Below are positions 7,525-15,377 of a DNA stretch of 64,000 bases, piece by piece. Within the stretch, counting starts at the first letter, position 1; each line of letters opens with the position of its first letter. The stretch is taken from the NCBI GenBank assembly GCA_964495655.1, contig CAZBWK010000003.1, positions 8,131 to 72,130 of the forward strand, given 5' to 3'. This DNA comes from JAAYJR01 sp964495655. Its GTDB lineage: Bacteria; Bacteroidota; Bacteroidia; Bacteroidales; Prolixibacteraceae. The notes below the pieces were generated by a model. It saw nothing but the letters and a program-made list of their open reading frames with translations. It had not been told where the DNA came from and did no database searches. The position numbers and the translations under genes are program-made.

Positions 7525-9417
7525 ATGAAGTATTTGCCGGTAATTTTAATATTAATACTCAATATAAACCTAATATTTGCCCAAAACAGGCAGCAGGAGA
7601 TTCAGACCAACTCCAGCCTTGCACTCTCTTATTATAAGGCCAAAGATTATGAAAAGGCTGCTCCTTTACTCCTGGAGGTATATAAACTTACCGGTAATAA
7701 TTATTTTTTCAGGCTGTTTTTGACCTCACTGATAGAGTTAAAACTATATGACGAGGCTGAAGTTCAGATAAAGAATGAGATAAAAAAACGCCGAAATCCT
7801 AATCCTGAGTTATATATTAATTGGGGATATCTTCTGAAGTCACAAAAAAGGGACGATGAAGCCCGGTCAAAATATTCTGAAGCGTTGAATATTATCCCTG
7901 CCAGTAAAGGAAATTTTTTAATTGCTGCCAATATATTTTTACAATGGGCAGAGTATGAATGGGCAGAAAAGGTATATCAGAAGGGCAGAAAAGTTTTACC
8001 TCAGGAACAGTTCAATTATGAACTTGCCAGGGTTTATATGTATCTCCGTTCTTATGATAATATGATGGAGGAGTATCTCGACCTCATCAGGTCGGATGAA
8101 AAACAACTGAAGCGAATAGAGAGCAGTCTTGCCGCTGCACTGAGGATTGACATAAACGATGACCTTCGCGACGGCTTCAGACAGCAGGTTTTAAAACGGC
8201 TTCAGGAAGAACCTAATGTTACTGGTTATAACAGGCTGTTAATATGGTTTTTACTGCAGGATAAACAGTTTACCGGAGCATTACGGCAGTCAATTGCGCT
8301 TGACCGTCGTACAGGTGGAGAGGATGCACAAATATTTCAGTTGGGAAACCTGGCTATGAACAATCACAGGTATGAAGAAGCAAAGAAAGCTTTCGATTAT
8401 CTGATATTGAAGGGAGAGGATAATCCTTTTTATAAACAGGCATTTATGCAAAATATTCATGCATCCTATATTCAGTATATTAGAAATGAAGCAGATAATA
8501 TAAAAGCAGGTAAATTTGTTGCCGGTCAGTTTGATAAAGGATTGGAACTGATGGGTTATTCTGCTTCCACCCTTAACATGATACGAGAATACAGTCACCT
8601 TCTGGCATTTTATCTGGACGAAACAGATAAAGCAATTTCTATTCTGGAAAATAGTCTTCAGATACCAGGCCTTAAACCGGAGGAAAAAGGCATTTTAAAA
8701 ACAGAAATAGCTGATATATATTTATATACAGGTGATCAGTGGGAAGCTGTACTGTTATATTCCCAGGTTATTGATGAAAATAAAAATAATGAACTGGGTG
8801 ATGAGGTAAAGCTTAAAAAAGCCAGACTTGGTTATTATATGGGTAACTTCAGTTGGGCTAAGGCACAGCTTGACATTCTAAAGGGGAGTACCTCTAAGTT
8901 TACTGCAAATGATGCCATGGAGCTTTCAATGCTGATTGGAAATAATCTTAACCTGGATACAACTGCAGTTCCTTTACAAATGTTTGCCAGAGCTGACCTT
9001 CTCTTTTTCAGGAATAAAGACTCACTTGCCCTGGCAACCCTCGACTCTTTGGCAGAGTTATATCCTTACCATACTCTTATTGACGATATACTTTTCAGGA
9101 AGTCAAAAATTGAGATCGACAGGAATAATTATTTAAAAGCAGCAGAATATCTTGAGCAGATAAGGGCTGAATTCAGTTATGAGTTGCTTGCCGACAATGC
9201 TTTGTTTTTGCTGGCAGAGTTGTATAATTATCATTTAGACCGGAAAGAGAAAGCGAAAGAGCTGTATCTGGAAATGCTTACCATGCATCCTGGCAGTGTC
9301 TTTATTGAAGAATCCAGAGAAAAATACAGGGAGTTGAGGGAACAATATCCGGATGAAACCGTTCACCCTGCGGAGGAAGAGTTTATAGAGGAGAGTGTAC
9401 CGGATGAGATCAACTGA
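7525..9417 (+). CDS. Tetratricopeptide-repeat protein, exported
   Basis: The protein has 630 residues. A signal peptide (hydrophobic VILILILNINLIFA, cleavage near AQN) covers residues 1 to about 20. The rest is helical repeats with TPR character: ALSYYKAKDYEKAAPLL, YINWGYLLKSQKRDDEARSKY, LGNLAMNNHRYEEAKKAF, EIADIYLYTGDQWEAVLLY and a final LFLLAELYNYHLDRKEKAKE. The tail (about residues 608-630) is rich in glutamate. It probably acts as a periplasmic or surface scaffold, and no enzyme motif is visible. Its end overlaps or touches the EamA transporter start, so the TPR - EamA - ruvC genes are translationally coupled. Function of the individual protein is unknown. Confidence 0.85.
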   Translation: MKYLPVILILILNINLIFAQNRQQEIQTNSSLALSYYKAKDYEKAAPLLLEVYKLTGNNYFFRLFLTSLIELKLYDEAEVQIKNEIKKRRNPNPELYINWGYLLKSQKRDDEARSKYSEALNIIPASKGNFLIAANIFLQWAEYEWAEKVYQKGRKVLPQEQFNYELARVYMYLRSYDNMMEEYLDLIRSDEKQLKRIESSLAAALRIDINDDLRDGFRQQVLKRLQEEPNVTGYNRLLIWFLLQDKQFTGALRQSIALDRRTGGEDAQIFQLGNLAMNNHRYEEAKKAFDYLILKGEDNPFYKQAFMQNIHASYIQYIRNEADNIKAGKFVAGQFDKGLELMGYSASTLNMIREYSHLLAFYLDETDKAISILENSLQIPGLKPEEKGILKTEIADIYLYTGDQWEAVLLYSQVIDENKNNELGDEVKLKKARLGYYMGNFSWAKAQLDILKGSTSKFTANDAMELSMLIGNNLNLDTTAVPLQMFARADLLFFRNKDSLALATLDSLAELYPYHTLIDDILFRKSKIEIDRNNYLKAAEYLEQIRAEFSYELLADNALFLLAELYNYHLDRKEKAKELYLEMLTMHPGSVFIEESREKYRELREQYPDETVHPAEEEFIEESVPDEIN

Positions 9418-10312
9418 TAAAGCATATCTCTATGCCGGTCTTGCCGTTTTGTTTTGGTCTACCGTTGCCACTGCCTTTAAAATCGCACTGAGAGGACTGG
9501 ACTTCATTCAACTTATTTTTTTTGCATCAGCAGTTACAGTGGTAATATTGATGATACTTATACTGGCACAGGGAAAGTTTATGCACCTTTTCAGCCTGTC
9601 CCGAAAAAATGTAATTTTTTCATTGATACTGGGGGCTGTTAATCCGGCAGCATATTATATTGTTCTGTTTAAAGCCTATTCGTTGTTACCAGCCCAGGTT
9701 GCCCAGCCGGTTAATATGGTGTGGCCTGTTGTGTTAACTTTCCTGTCAGTGCCGTTGTTAGGACAAAAAATTGGCAGGCTGAGTATTGCAGGACTATTGA
9801 TCAGTTTTACCGGCGTGGTCTTTATCTCTTTACAAGGGGGAGCTGAAGGTTTCAGACAAACCAGTATTACAGGAGTACTCCTTGCTCTTGGAAGTTCGTT
9901 CCTCTGGGCTTTTTTCTGGATTTTAAATGTAAGAAACAGGGGGGATGCCCTGATAAATCTATTTTTAAATTTTTTTTCGGGATTGATAATTCTTACAGTA
10001 GTAATGATCCTTTTTTCTGATTTCAGAGTCATTTGGGATATCAGTTTATTTGCTGCTATCTACGTTGGTATTTTTGAAACCGGAATTACATATATATTCT
10101 GGATGAAGGCTATGCAATACAGTTCCAATAATGCAAGAACAGGGACCCTGATCTATCTGACCCCTTTTATTTCGCTGATTTTTATTAGGTTTATTTTGAA
10201 AGAGACCTTGTATCTGACTACCTTTACAGGATTAATCTTTATTGTTGCCGGTATTTTGGTGCAGCGGCTGGACAAAAAAAATGACGGATTGCATGCCAAA
10301 TCAAATAATTAG
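9404..10312 (+). CDS. DMT-superfamily permease (EamA family)
   Basis: About 302 residues with two EamA repeats and ten hydrophobic segments (the first is AYLYAGLAVLFWSTVATAF, the last TFTGLIFIVAGILV). The hallmark half-repeat SFLWAFFWILN at about residue 170 begins the second repeat. Members are inner-membrane exporters or importers of amino acids, sugars or other metabolites; the substrate cannot be predicted. I use the ATG at 9404. A GTG at 9395 in the same frame would lengthen it by three residues. The start lies within the end of the TPR gene (stop 9417), and its own end overlaps ruvC, so it sits in the middle of a coupled operon. Confidence 0.88.
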   Translation: MRSTDKAYLYAGLAVLFWSTVATAFKIALRGLDFIQLIFFASAVTVVILMILILAQGKFMHLFSLSRKNVIFSLILGAVNPAAYYIVLFKAYSLLPAQVAQPVNMVWPVVLTFLSVPLLGQKIGRLSIAGLLISFTGVVFISLQGGAEGFRQTSITGVLLALGSSFLWAFFWILNVRNRGDALINLFLNFFSGLIILTVVMILFSDFRVIWDISLFAAIYVGIFETGITYIFWMKAMQYSSNNARTGTLIYLTPFISLIFIRFILKETLYLTTFTGLIFIVAGILVQRLDKKNDGLHAKSNN

Positions 10313-10847
10313 AATCTTAGGTATCGATCCCGGTACCACGGTTACCGGTTATGGCCTTGTGGAGATAAGGGACAACAGACCTGTAATTTTAAATATGGGA
10401 ACCCTTGTGCCGGGGAGGTTTGCCAACCACTATGAGAGGCTTAAGCACCTCCATGAACGGTCATTGCATCTTATGGAGGAGTACCGTCCTGATGTCATGG
10501 CAATTGAAGCTCCTTTTTACGGCAAGAATGTACAGTCAATGCTAAAACTGGGAAGGGGACAGGGAGTTATAATGGCTGCAGCCCTTCATTATTCAGTTCC
10601 CATATTTGAGTATGCCCCCCTGCTGGTTAAGCAATCTATTACAGGAATGGGAAGGGCATCCAAGGAGCAGGTGGCCTATTTCCTGCAAAAGGTGTATAAT
10701 CTTGCTGATCTTGACGAGGGACTGGATGCAAGCGATGCCATAGCTGTGGCGATATGCCATTTTATCCAGCAGGACAAGCCAAAAAAATCAAAAGAGTACA
10801 GGAACTGGAGTGATTTTATCAAAAAAAATCCTGACAGGATAAAATAG
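10281..10847 (+). CDS. ruvC: Holliday junction resolvase RuvC
   Basis: About 188 residues from the ATG at 10281; an ATG at 10293 (MPNQIIRILGIDPG) gives 184 and may be the true start. RuvC cuts Holliday junctions symmetrically during recombination together with RuvAB. The four acidic catalytic residues are visible: Asp in LGIDPGTTVTGYG, Glu in MAIEAPFYGKN, and the pair in DEGLDASDAIAVAICH. Length is slightly above the common 160-175 because of a basic C-terminal tail (SKEYRNWSDFIKKNPD). The start overlaps the end of the transporter gene. A longer in-frame reading from 10242 lies within the transporter and has no family similarity. ruvA and ruvB are not in the window. Confidence 0.95.
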   Translation: MTDCMPNQIIRILGIDPGTTVTGYGLVEIRDNRPVILNMGTLVPGRFANHYERLKHLHERSLHLMEEYRPDVMAIEAPFYGKNVQSMLKLGRGQGVIMAAALHYSVPIFEYAPLLVKQSITGMGRASKEQVAYFLQKVYNLADLDEGLDASDAIAVAICHFIQQDKPKKSKEYRNWSDFIKKNPDRIK

Positions 10848-11042
10848 ATACTGTTGAAAATGATTTTGTTGTAGATCCGGGTTTCCTCAAGGAGGTGTTT
10901 CAGCTTTGCGGGGAACATGAATTAAGATCTTTGAGGTGTTGAGATCTGAATGAATTCTTTAACAGCGATTAATATAGTATTTACACTCTGATTAAACAGA
11001 GAAAAATGCTTTTTATCTTTTTTTTAAAGATAATTTTTATAC

Positions 11043-11050
11043 TATCTTTG
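11043..11050 (+). promoter_or_regulatory. -7 box for rpsP
   Basis: TATCTTTG matches TAnnTTTG, 26 bases before the rpsP ATG. The -33 region is a run of T rather than TTTG. The preceding 10848-11040 contains no gene. Confidence 0.6.
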
Positions 11051-11076
11051 CGCCTCGTTATTTAAATTATTAATAT

Positions 11077-11688
11077 ATGCCGGTAAAAATGAGATTAGCG
11101 CGGCACGGCCGCAAACGTTATGCTTACTACCACATTGTGGTAGCAGATAGCAGGGCGCCACGGGATGGCAGGTACATTGAGCGGATTGGTTTTTATAATC
11201 CGAATACGAATCCTGCTACAATAAATCTCGATTTTGATAAAGCTTATGACTGGCTTACAAAAGGCGCACAACCAACCGACACCGTAAGGGCAATTTTGTC
11301 TTATAAAGGTGTTCTTTACAAAAAACACCTTATGGGTGGAGTAAAAAAGGGAGCTTTCGATGAAGAGGAGGCTCAGAGCAGGTTTGAAAAATGGATTACG
11401 GAGAAAGAGTCACAAATCCGTGCCAAAAAAGAAAGTATTGAAAATGATGTAGATGCAGCAATGAAAAAATTATTGGCTGCAGAAACAAAAAAGAAAGAGG
11501 AGAGGGCCGCAGAATTAGCTGCAAGAAATGCTGAACTGGCAAAGGAAGCAGAAGCAAATATTGAGGTTAAAGAGGAAGAGGTACCTTCAGAAGAAGGTGA
11601 TGCCGGTGAAGCTGCTGCAGAAACTACCTCAGGAGGAGCTGCAGAAGAGACCGAAAAAACTGACAGTGAAAAACAGGAAAGTGAATAG
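11077..11688 (+). CDS. rpsP: Small ribosomal subunit protein bS16 with long acidic/Ala tail
   Basis: Residues 1 to about 85 are bS16: MPVKMRLARHGRKRYAYYHIVVADSR-type start, RYIERIGFYNPN, and the KAYDWLTKGAQPTDTVR block. bS16 binds 16S rRNA and helps 30S assembly. The protein is 203 residues, whereas the usual length in Proteobacteria is about 80-90. The extra 115 residues are a charged helix (repeated KKEERAAELAARNAEL-like sequence) followed by a Glu/Ala/Thr/Gly-rich tail, probably disordered. Longer bS16 proteins are common in Bacteroidota. It has its own promoter and is followed by a terminator, then rimM, the usual ribosome-maturation neighbour. Confidence 0.96.
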   Translation: MPVKMRLARHGRKRYAYYHIVVADSRAPRDGRYIERIGFYNPNTNPATINLDFDKAYDWLTKGAQPTDTVRAILSYKGVLYKKHLMGGVKKGAFDEEEAQSRFEKWITEKESQIRAKKESIENDVDAAMKKLLAAETKKKEERAAELAARNAELAKEAEANIEVKEEEVPSEEGDAGEAAAETTSGGAAEETEKTDSEKQESE

Positions 11689-11728
11689 CAGACCTGCATT
11701 TTAGTTTAAGGATCCGGAAAAATCATAA

Positions 11729-11758
11729 CCACTTGTCATAACGGCAGGTGGTTTTTTT
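11729..11758 (+). terminator. Rho-independent terminator after rpsP
   Basis: Seven-pair stem CCACTTG / CAGGTGG (one G-U pair) with a nine-base loop, followed directly by seven T. It lies 40 bases after the rpsP stop. Confidence 0.8.
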
Positions 11759-11782
11759 ATAGGTTGAGGCTTATAAATTCGT

Positions 11783-11790
11783 TATATTTG
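11783..11790 (+). promoter_or_regulatory. -7 box for rimM, near-leaderless
   Basis: TATATTTG matches TAnnTTTG and ends 6 bases before the rimM ATG at 11797, so the transcript should start at or within a base or two of the start codon. A partial -33 TTG is at 11764-11766. Confidence 0.6.
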
Positions 11791-11796
11791 TAATGC

Positions 11797-12336
11797 ATGG
11801 AAACAATATTGAAAGAAAAATGTCGAAAAATAGGGTTCATCAGGAAGTCACATGGTGTGAAGGGGGAGGTGATCCTTGAATATGAACCTGCATTGGAGTA
11901 TTCTGTGGCTCAGGCAAACCGTTTTTTTATTGACTTAGATGGTTTGCTGGTACCTTTTTTTGTGTCTGAAAACGGACTCCAGCTGAGATCGTTTAGCACT
12001 GCACTGGTTAAATTCGACTGGGTGGAAAATGAAAAAGATGCTCACAGGATAACCGGCAGGGAAGTATATCTTTTTTTAACTGAAGTTGATGATAATTCTT
12101 CTTTAGATCTATTTTCCAAACTGGTTAACTATAGCGTATATGATGAAAACAATGAACTTGCCGGTGTGGTTGCAGCAGTTGATGACTTTTCAGGTAATAT
12201 TGTCCTGAAAGTGGTTTCCGGATACAAAGAATTTTTAATACCTTACCATGATGAATTGCTGATTTCAATTGATAAAAAGAAGCAAAAAATAAAAATTCAA
12301 ATTCCTGAAGGTTTACCGGGAATTAAAGAGGATTGA
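11797..12336 (+). CDS. rimM: Ribosome maturation factor RimM
   Basis: The protein has 179 residues, normal length. RimM helps mature the 30S head domain and binds uS19. The N-terminal RimM beta-barrel is visible (KIGFIRKSHGVKGEVILEY; KFDWVENEKDAHRITGREVY), followed by a PRC-barrel domain (LVNYSVYDENNELAGVVAAV, LIPYHDELL). It follows rpsP, the classical neighbour, but a terminator and a new promoter separate the two here, so they are not a simple operon. Confidence 0.93.
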   Translation: METILKEKCRKIGFIRKSHGVKGEVILEYEPALEYSVAQANRFFIDLDGLLVPFFVSENGLQLRSFSTALVKFDWVENEKDAHRITGREVYLFLTEVDDNSSLDLFSKLVNYSVYDENNELAGVVAAVDDFSGNIVLKVVSGYKEFLIPYHDELLISIDKKKQKIKIQIPEGLPGIKED

Positions 12337-12390
12337 GTAAAAGACCCGTAAAAATAGATAATTGGATTATAAATATTTAACAAAGTTACG

Positions 12391-13098
12391 ATGAAGTCAA
12401 AAAATTTAATTCTGTTAATGTTATTTCTGGGAATTTGTTTTACAAATATTGTAAATGCAGAAAATCAGGTTAGAGAGGTGCCCCCCTTTTCGGAGATTTC
12501 ATTGAGGGTATCCGGAAAGTTATATATCAGGCAAGGTGATGACCAGAGTGTAGAAATATCAGCTAAGGCCTCCACTATGGAGGAGATTATTACAGAGGTA
12601 AGAGGACGTACCTTAAACATTCGCTTTAAGCCTAAAAATTTGATTATAAGCAATTTTAATCCCGGGAATATTGAAATTACCGTTACTGTTCCTGAGATCA
12701 ATGCACTGTCAGTTTCAGGCACGGGAGACATAATAGCCGACAGGCTAGTTAATTCGCGCATAATTGACCTGACTGTAAGCGGAAGCGGGAATATTTTTAT
12801 GGATGAATTGAATTCTGAGCGTGTTAAGGCTACAATCTCGGGATCGGGCGACATTGAGATAAAAGGAGGGAAGATCGTTCAAGAGCTTTCTGTGGTTATA
12901 AGTGGTTCGGGAAATGTCAGGGCCGGTAGTTATGAAGCTTCAAGTGTAGATGTTAAAATTGCAGGTTCAGGAAACTGTGATGTATACACCAATGGTAACC
13001 TTAAAGCCAGAGTAGCCGGTTCAGGCAGTGTATATTACCATGGTAATCCATCTGTCGACACTTCAGTGTTAGGTTCAGGAGTAATTGAAAAAAGATAG
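12391..13098 (+). CDS. Secreted DUF2807 (GIN-domain) beta-helix protein
   Basis: The protein has 235 residues with a signal peptide (LILLMLFLGICFTNIVNA). After it comes a DUF2807 / putative auto-transporter head GIN domain (PF10988). The repeated phrase SGSGNI, SGSGDIEI, SGSGNVRA, AGSGNCDVY and AGSGSVYYHG marks the rungs of a right-handed beta-helix. These proteins are widespread in Bacteroidota; their role is not established, and they are often predicted cell-surface or adhesin-like. It follows rimM by 54 bases and precedes mscL. No regulator is adjacent. Confidence 0.88.
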   Translation: MKSKNLILLMLFLGICFTNIVNAENQVREVPPFSEISLRVSGKLYIRQGDDQSVEISAKASTMEEIITEVRGRTLNIRFKPKNLIISNFNPGNIEITVTVPEINALSVSGTGDIIADRLVNSRIIDLTVSGSGNIFMDELNSERVKATISGSGDIEIKGGKIVQELSVVISGSGNVRAGSYEASSVDVKIAGSGNCDVYTNGNLKARVAGSGSVYYHGNPSVDTSVLGSGVIEKR

Positions 13099-13218
13099 AT
13101 TAAAAATAACATTTGTTAGTATTTTTATGTTTTTTATTGTTTAACTTACCCTTGTTTTTTTTACTCATATATCTAATTGTAAGAAAAGTATAACAATAAT
13201 TAATTTAAATTTTTATCT

Positions 13219-13656
13219 ATGGGTATGTTAAAAGAATTCAAGAGTTTTGCCATGAAAGGCAATGTTCTCGATCTGGCTGTTGCAGTAATTATTGGAGGCG
13301 CTTTCGGGAAGATAGTTACTTCATTTGTAAATGATGTTATTATGCCGCCCGTAGGTTTATTGCTGGGCAATACCGATTTCAGTAATCTGAGAGTTATTTT
13401 AAAAAGAGGGAGCGAAGCAGTGACGGAGGGTGATACGGTGATAGCGCCTGCAGTTGCTGAGGTCTCTCTCAGGTATGGGGCATTTATTAATACTGTTTTG
13501 GATTTTTTAATTGTTGCTCTTGTCATTTTTTTGGTTATCAGGGCATATAACAATTTGAAAAAGAAAGAAGAGGCGGCTCCGGCACCTCCTCCTGAACCTT
13601 CGAAAGAAGAAATTTTACTTAAAGAGATAAGGGATATTTTAAAAGAGAAGAAATAA
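13219..13656 (+). CDS. mscL: Large-conductance mechanosensitive channel MscL
   Basis: The protein has 145 residues, normal length. It opens under membrane tension to release solutes during hypo-osmotic shock and works as a homopentamer. The conserved N-terminus FKSFAMKGNVLDLAVAVIIG (first helix) and the pore-lining glycine-rich AVAVIIGGAFGKIVTSFVND are clear. The periplasmic loop is followed by a second helix (FLIVALVIFLVIRAYN), then a charged KKKEE and proline-rich linker and the C-terminal bundle helix EEILLKEIRDILK. It is convergent with the tsaC-like gene, separated by 21 bases. Confidence 0.96.
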   Translation: MGMLKEFKSFAMKGNVLDLAVAVIIGGAFGKIVTSFVNDVIMPPVGLLLGNTDFSNLRVILKRGSEAVTEGDTVIAPAVAEVSLRYGAFINTVLDFLIVALVIFLVIRAYNNLKKKEEAAPAPPPEPSKEEILLKEIRDILKEKK

Positions 13657-13677
13657 GACAACAGATTTTTTTTATTG

Positions 13678-14241
13678 TTATTTCCGGATAATGTCAATAC
13701 GTCCGTCGGGCCAGAGTTTTATGATCTCTGACGGGCGTGTTGGCGTTTTATCCTCTTGCCGGTATTGAACGATATAGTCTACGCGGGCTTTTATTTTTTC
13801 TGAAATTTCGTCAAAACTGGCAGGTGTCTTTTCTGAACTGATGTTTGCCGAGGTTGAAACAACAGGCCTGCGAAATTTTTGAAGGAGGCGGGTTGTGAAT
13901 TCTTCTTTGGTAAACCGTATACCAATACTTCCATCTTTGGAAATCAGGTTTGGAGCCAGATTTTTTGCATTCGGATATATCACTGTGAGCGGGGCAGTGC
14001 TGATCTCTATCAGGTCCCAGGCAATATCCGGAACATCATCTACGTACCGTTCAAGCAGGGCAGGATTTTCCATAAGTACAAGCATGCTTTTTGAGTCTTC
14101 ACGCTCCTTGATGCGGTATATTCTTTCTATCGCCTCCCGCTTAGTTGCATCGCAGCCTATCCCCCAGACAGTGTCTGTGGGATATAAGATAACACCGCCA
14201 TTTTTTAATGTTTCCACTGCATTTTTTAAGTCCTCAACCAT
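13678..14241 (-). CDS. L-threonylcarbamoyladenylate synthase (TsaC/Sua5/YciO family)
   Basis: The protein has 187 residues and is a single YrdC domain without the Sua5 C-terminal domain. The family makes threonylcarbamoyl-AMP from threonine, bicarbonate and ATP for the t6A37 modification of ANN-reading tRNAs. Visible motifs are ILYPTDTVWGIGCDA, KEREDSKSMLVLM, APLTVIYPN, IGIRF and the conserved VSTSANISSEKTP. TsaC versus the less understood YciO subgroup cannot be separated safely, although the KxR/SxN motifs fit TsaC. Its start overlaps the glycosyltransferase stop by 8 bases, so the two are coupled with the glycosyltransferase first. Confidence 0.88.
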   Translation of the reverse strand: MVEDLKNAVETLKNGGVILYPTDTVWGIGCDATKREAIERIYRIKEREDSKSMLVLMENPALLERYVDDVPDIAWDLIEISTAPLTVIYPNAKNLAPNLISKDGSIGIRFTKEEFTTRLLQKFRRPVVSTSANISSEKTPASFDEISEKIKARVDYIVQYRQEDKTPTRPSEIIKLWPDGRIDIIRK

Positions 14242-15355
14242 CTTTCTTTTTTAACAAATTAACATAGACTGAAACTAATTGTTCAGCAGAAGATTCAGGA
14301 TGGAACCGGATTGCACGGGTTTTACCTTTATTTATCAGTTCATTTTTTAAGCTGTCATCATTCAGGATAGTGGAAATTTTGTTGCCTATATCCTTAATAT
14401 CTTCAGGATCACAAAATAAAGCTGCATCGCCGGCAGTTTCAGACAGTCCTGAACCCAGGGATGCAAGCACGGGACAACCACTTGCCATTGCCTCTGTGAC
14501 AGGCAGTCCGAATCCTTCAAATTTGGAAATATAAGCAGAAAAGGTGGCATTCTGATATAGGACAGCCAGTTCATTGACCGGCAGGTTTTGAAGAAAAATT
14601 ATTTTGTTACCTGATGCTCCCGTATCTCTGTATTGTTGCAATTTTTTAAAATAGGAAGTGCGATTACCAACAATAACCAGAGGTATGTCAATGCCTGACT
14701 CATCGATTCCCTTTATTAGTGAAAGCTGATTTTTCCGGGGTTCGATTGTCCCGACTGTCAGAATATACTTTTCGGGGATATTGTACTTTTCAAGGATATT
14801 TTGTTTATCCTGCTTTTCGAAAAAAGCCGGGTTTACAGGTTGACAGACTACCTCTATCTTATCAGGTGGTATACCCAGAAATGTTATGATATCATTTTTT
14901 GTCTGGTTACTGATCGCTAGTATTTTATCAGCTACAGTGCAGGCATACTTAAATTTCAGGTGGTAAATCCTCCTGTCTGCCGGGTTATACAATCCGGGAT
15001 ATCTTATAAAGATCAAATCATGTATTGTTACTACCGATAATATGCCGCTCTTTTTTATACCTGCAGGTAATTCATTACTAAGTCCGTGAAAAATATCAGG
15101 TTGATGTTTTTTTATTACAGGCACAAGGAAAAAACTCCTCCAAAGAGAGTTCATTCTGACAGAGACCTGATTTTTTGGTGTAACAGTTTTAAAATCTGAA
15201 TGATTTTGAAACAAAGTGTTATCTGTTTTGGGTGAGAAAAGTATATATTCATTCTCGTTGAAATACCTTTTAAGGGCATTCAGTGTATTCCTGCTATAAT
15301 TTCCCAGTCCTGAAGAGTTAAGAAAAGCTCTCTTTGCATCAAATCCGATTTTCAC
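14234..15355 (-). CDS. Glycosyltransferase family 4 protein
   Basis: The protein has 373 residues and a GT-B fold of GT4 type. The N-terminal half has the usual GLGNYSRNTL loop and DIFHGLSNELP; the C-terminal half has ILTVGTIEPRKNQ and the nucleotide-sugar site EGFGLPVTEAMASGCPVLAS. It transfers a sugar from a nucleotide donor, probably to a cell-surface polysaccharide or lipopolysaccharide precursor, at the cytoplasmic face of the inner membrane. The acceptor is unknown, and no other polysaccharide-synthesis gene is nearby. It sits 22 bases after lysA and overlaps the tsaC-like gene by 8 bases. Confidence 0.88.
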   Translation of the reverse strand: MKIGFDAKRAFLNSSGLGNYSRNTLNALKRYFNENEYILFSPKTDNTLFQNHSDFKTVTPKNQVSVRMNSLWRSFFLVPVIKKHQPDIFHGLSNELPAGIKKSGILSVVTIHDLIFIRYPGLYNPADRRIYHLKFKYACTVADKILAISNQTKNDIITFLGIPPDKIEVVCQPVNPAFFEKQDKQNILEKYNIPEKYILTVGTIEPRKNQLSLIKGIDESGIDIPLVIVGNRTSYFKKLQQYRDTGASGNKIIFLQNLPVNELAVLYQNATFSAYISKFEGFGLPVTEAMASGCPVLASLGSGLSETAGDAALFCDPEDIKDIGNKISTILNDDSLKNELINKGKTRAIRFHPESSAEQLVSVYVNLLKKKDG

Positions 15356-15377
15356 ATCATATTTTATTTGTCAGGCT

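Noticed and set aside
9395..9403. GTG start giving three extra residues for the EamA transporter
   Set aside because: ATG at 9404 is equally placed and more usual; nothing supports the GTG.
10242..10280. Longer ruvC start at 10242
   Set aside because: It lies deep inside the transporter gene and the added residues have no RuvC character.
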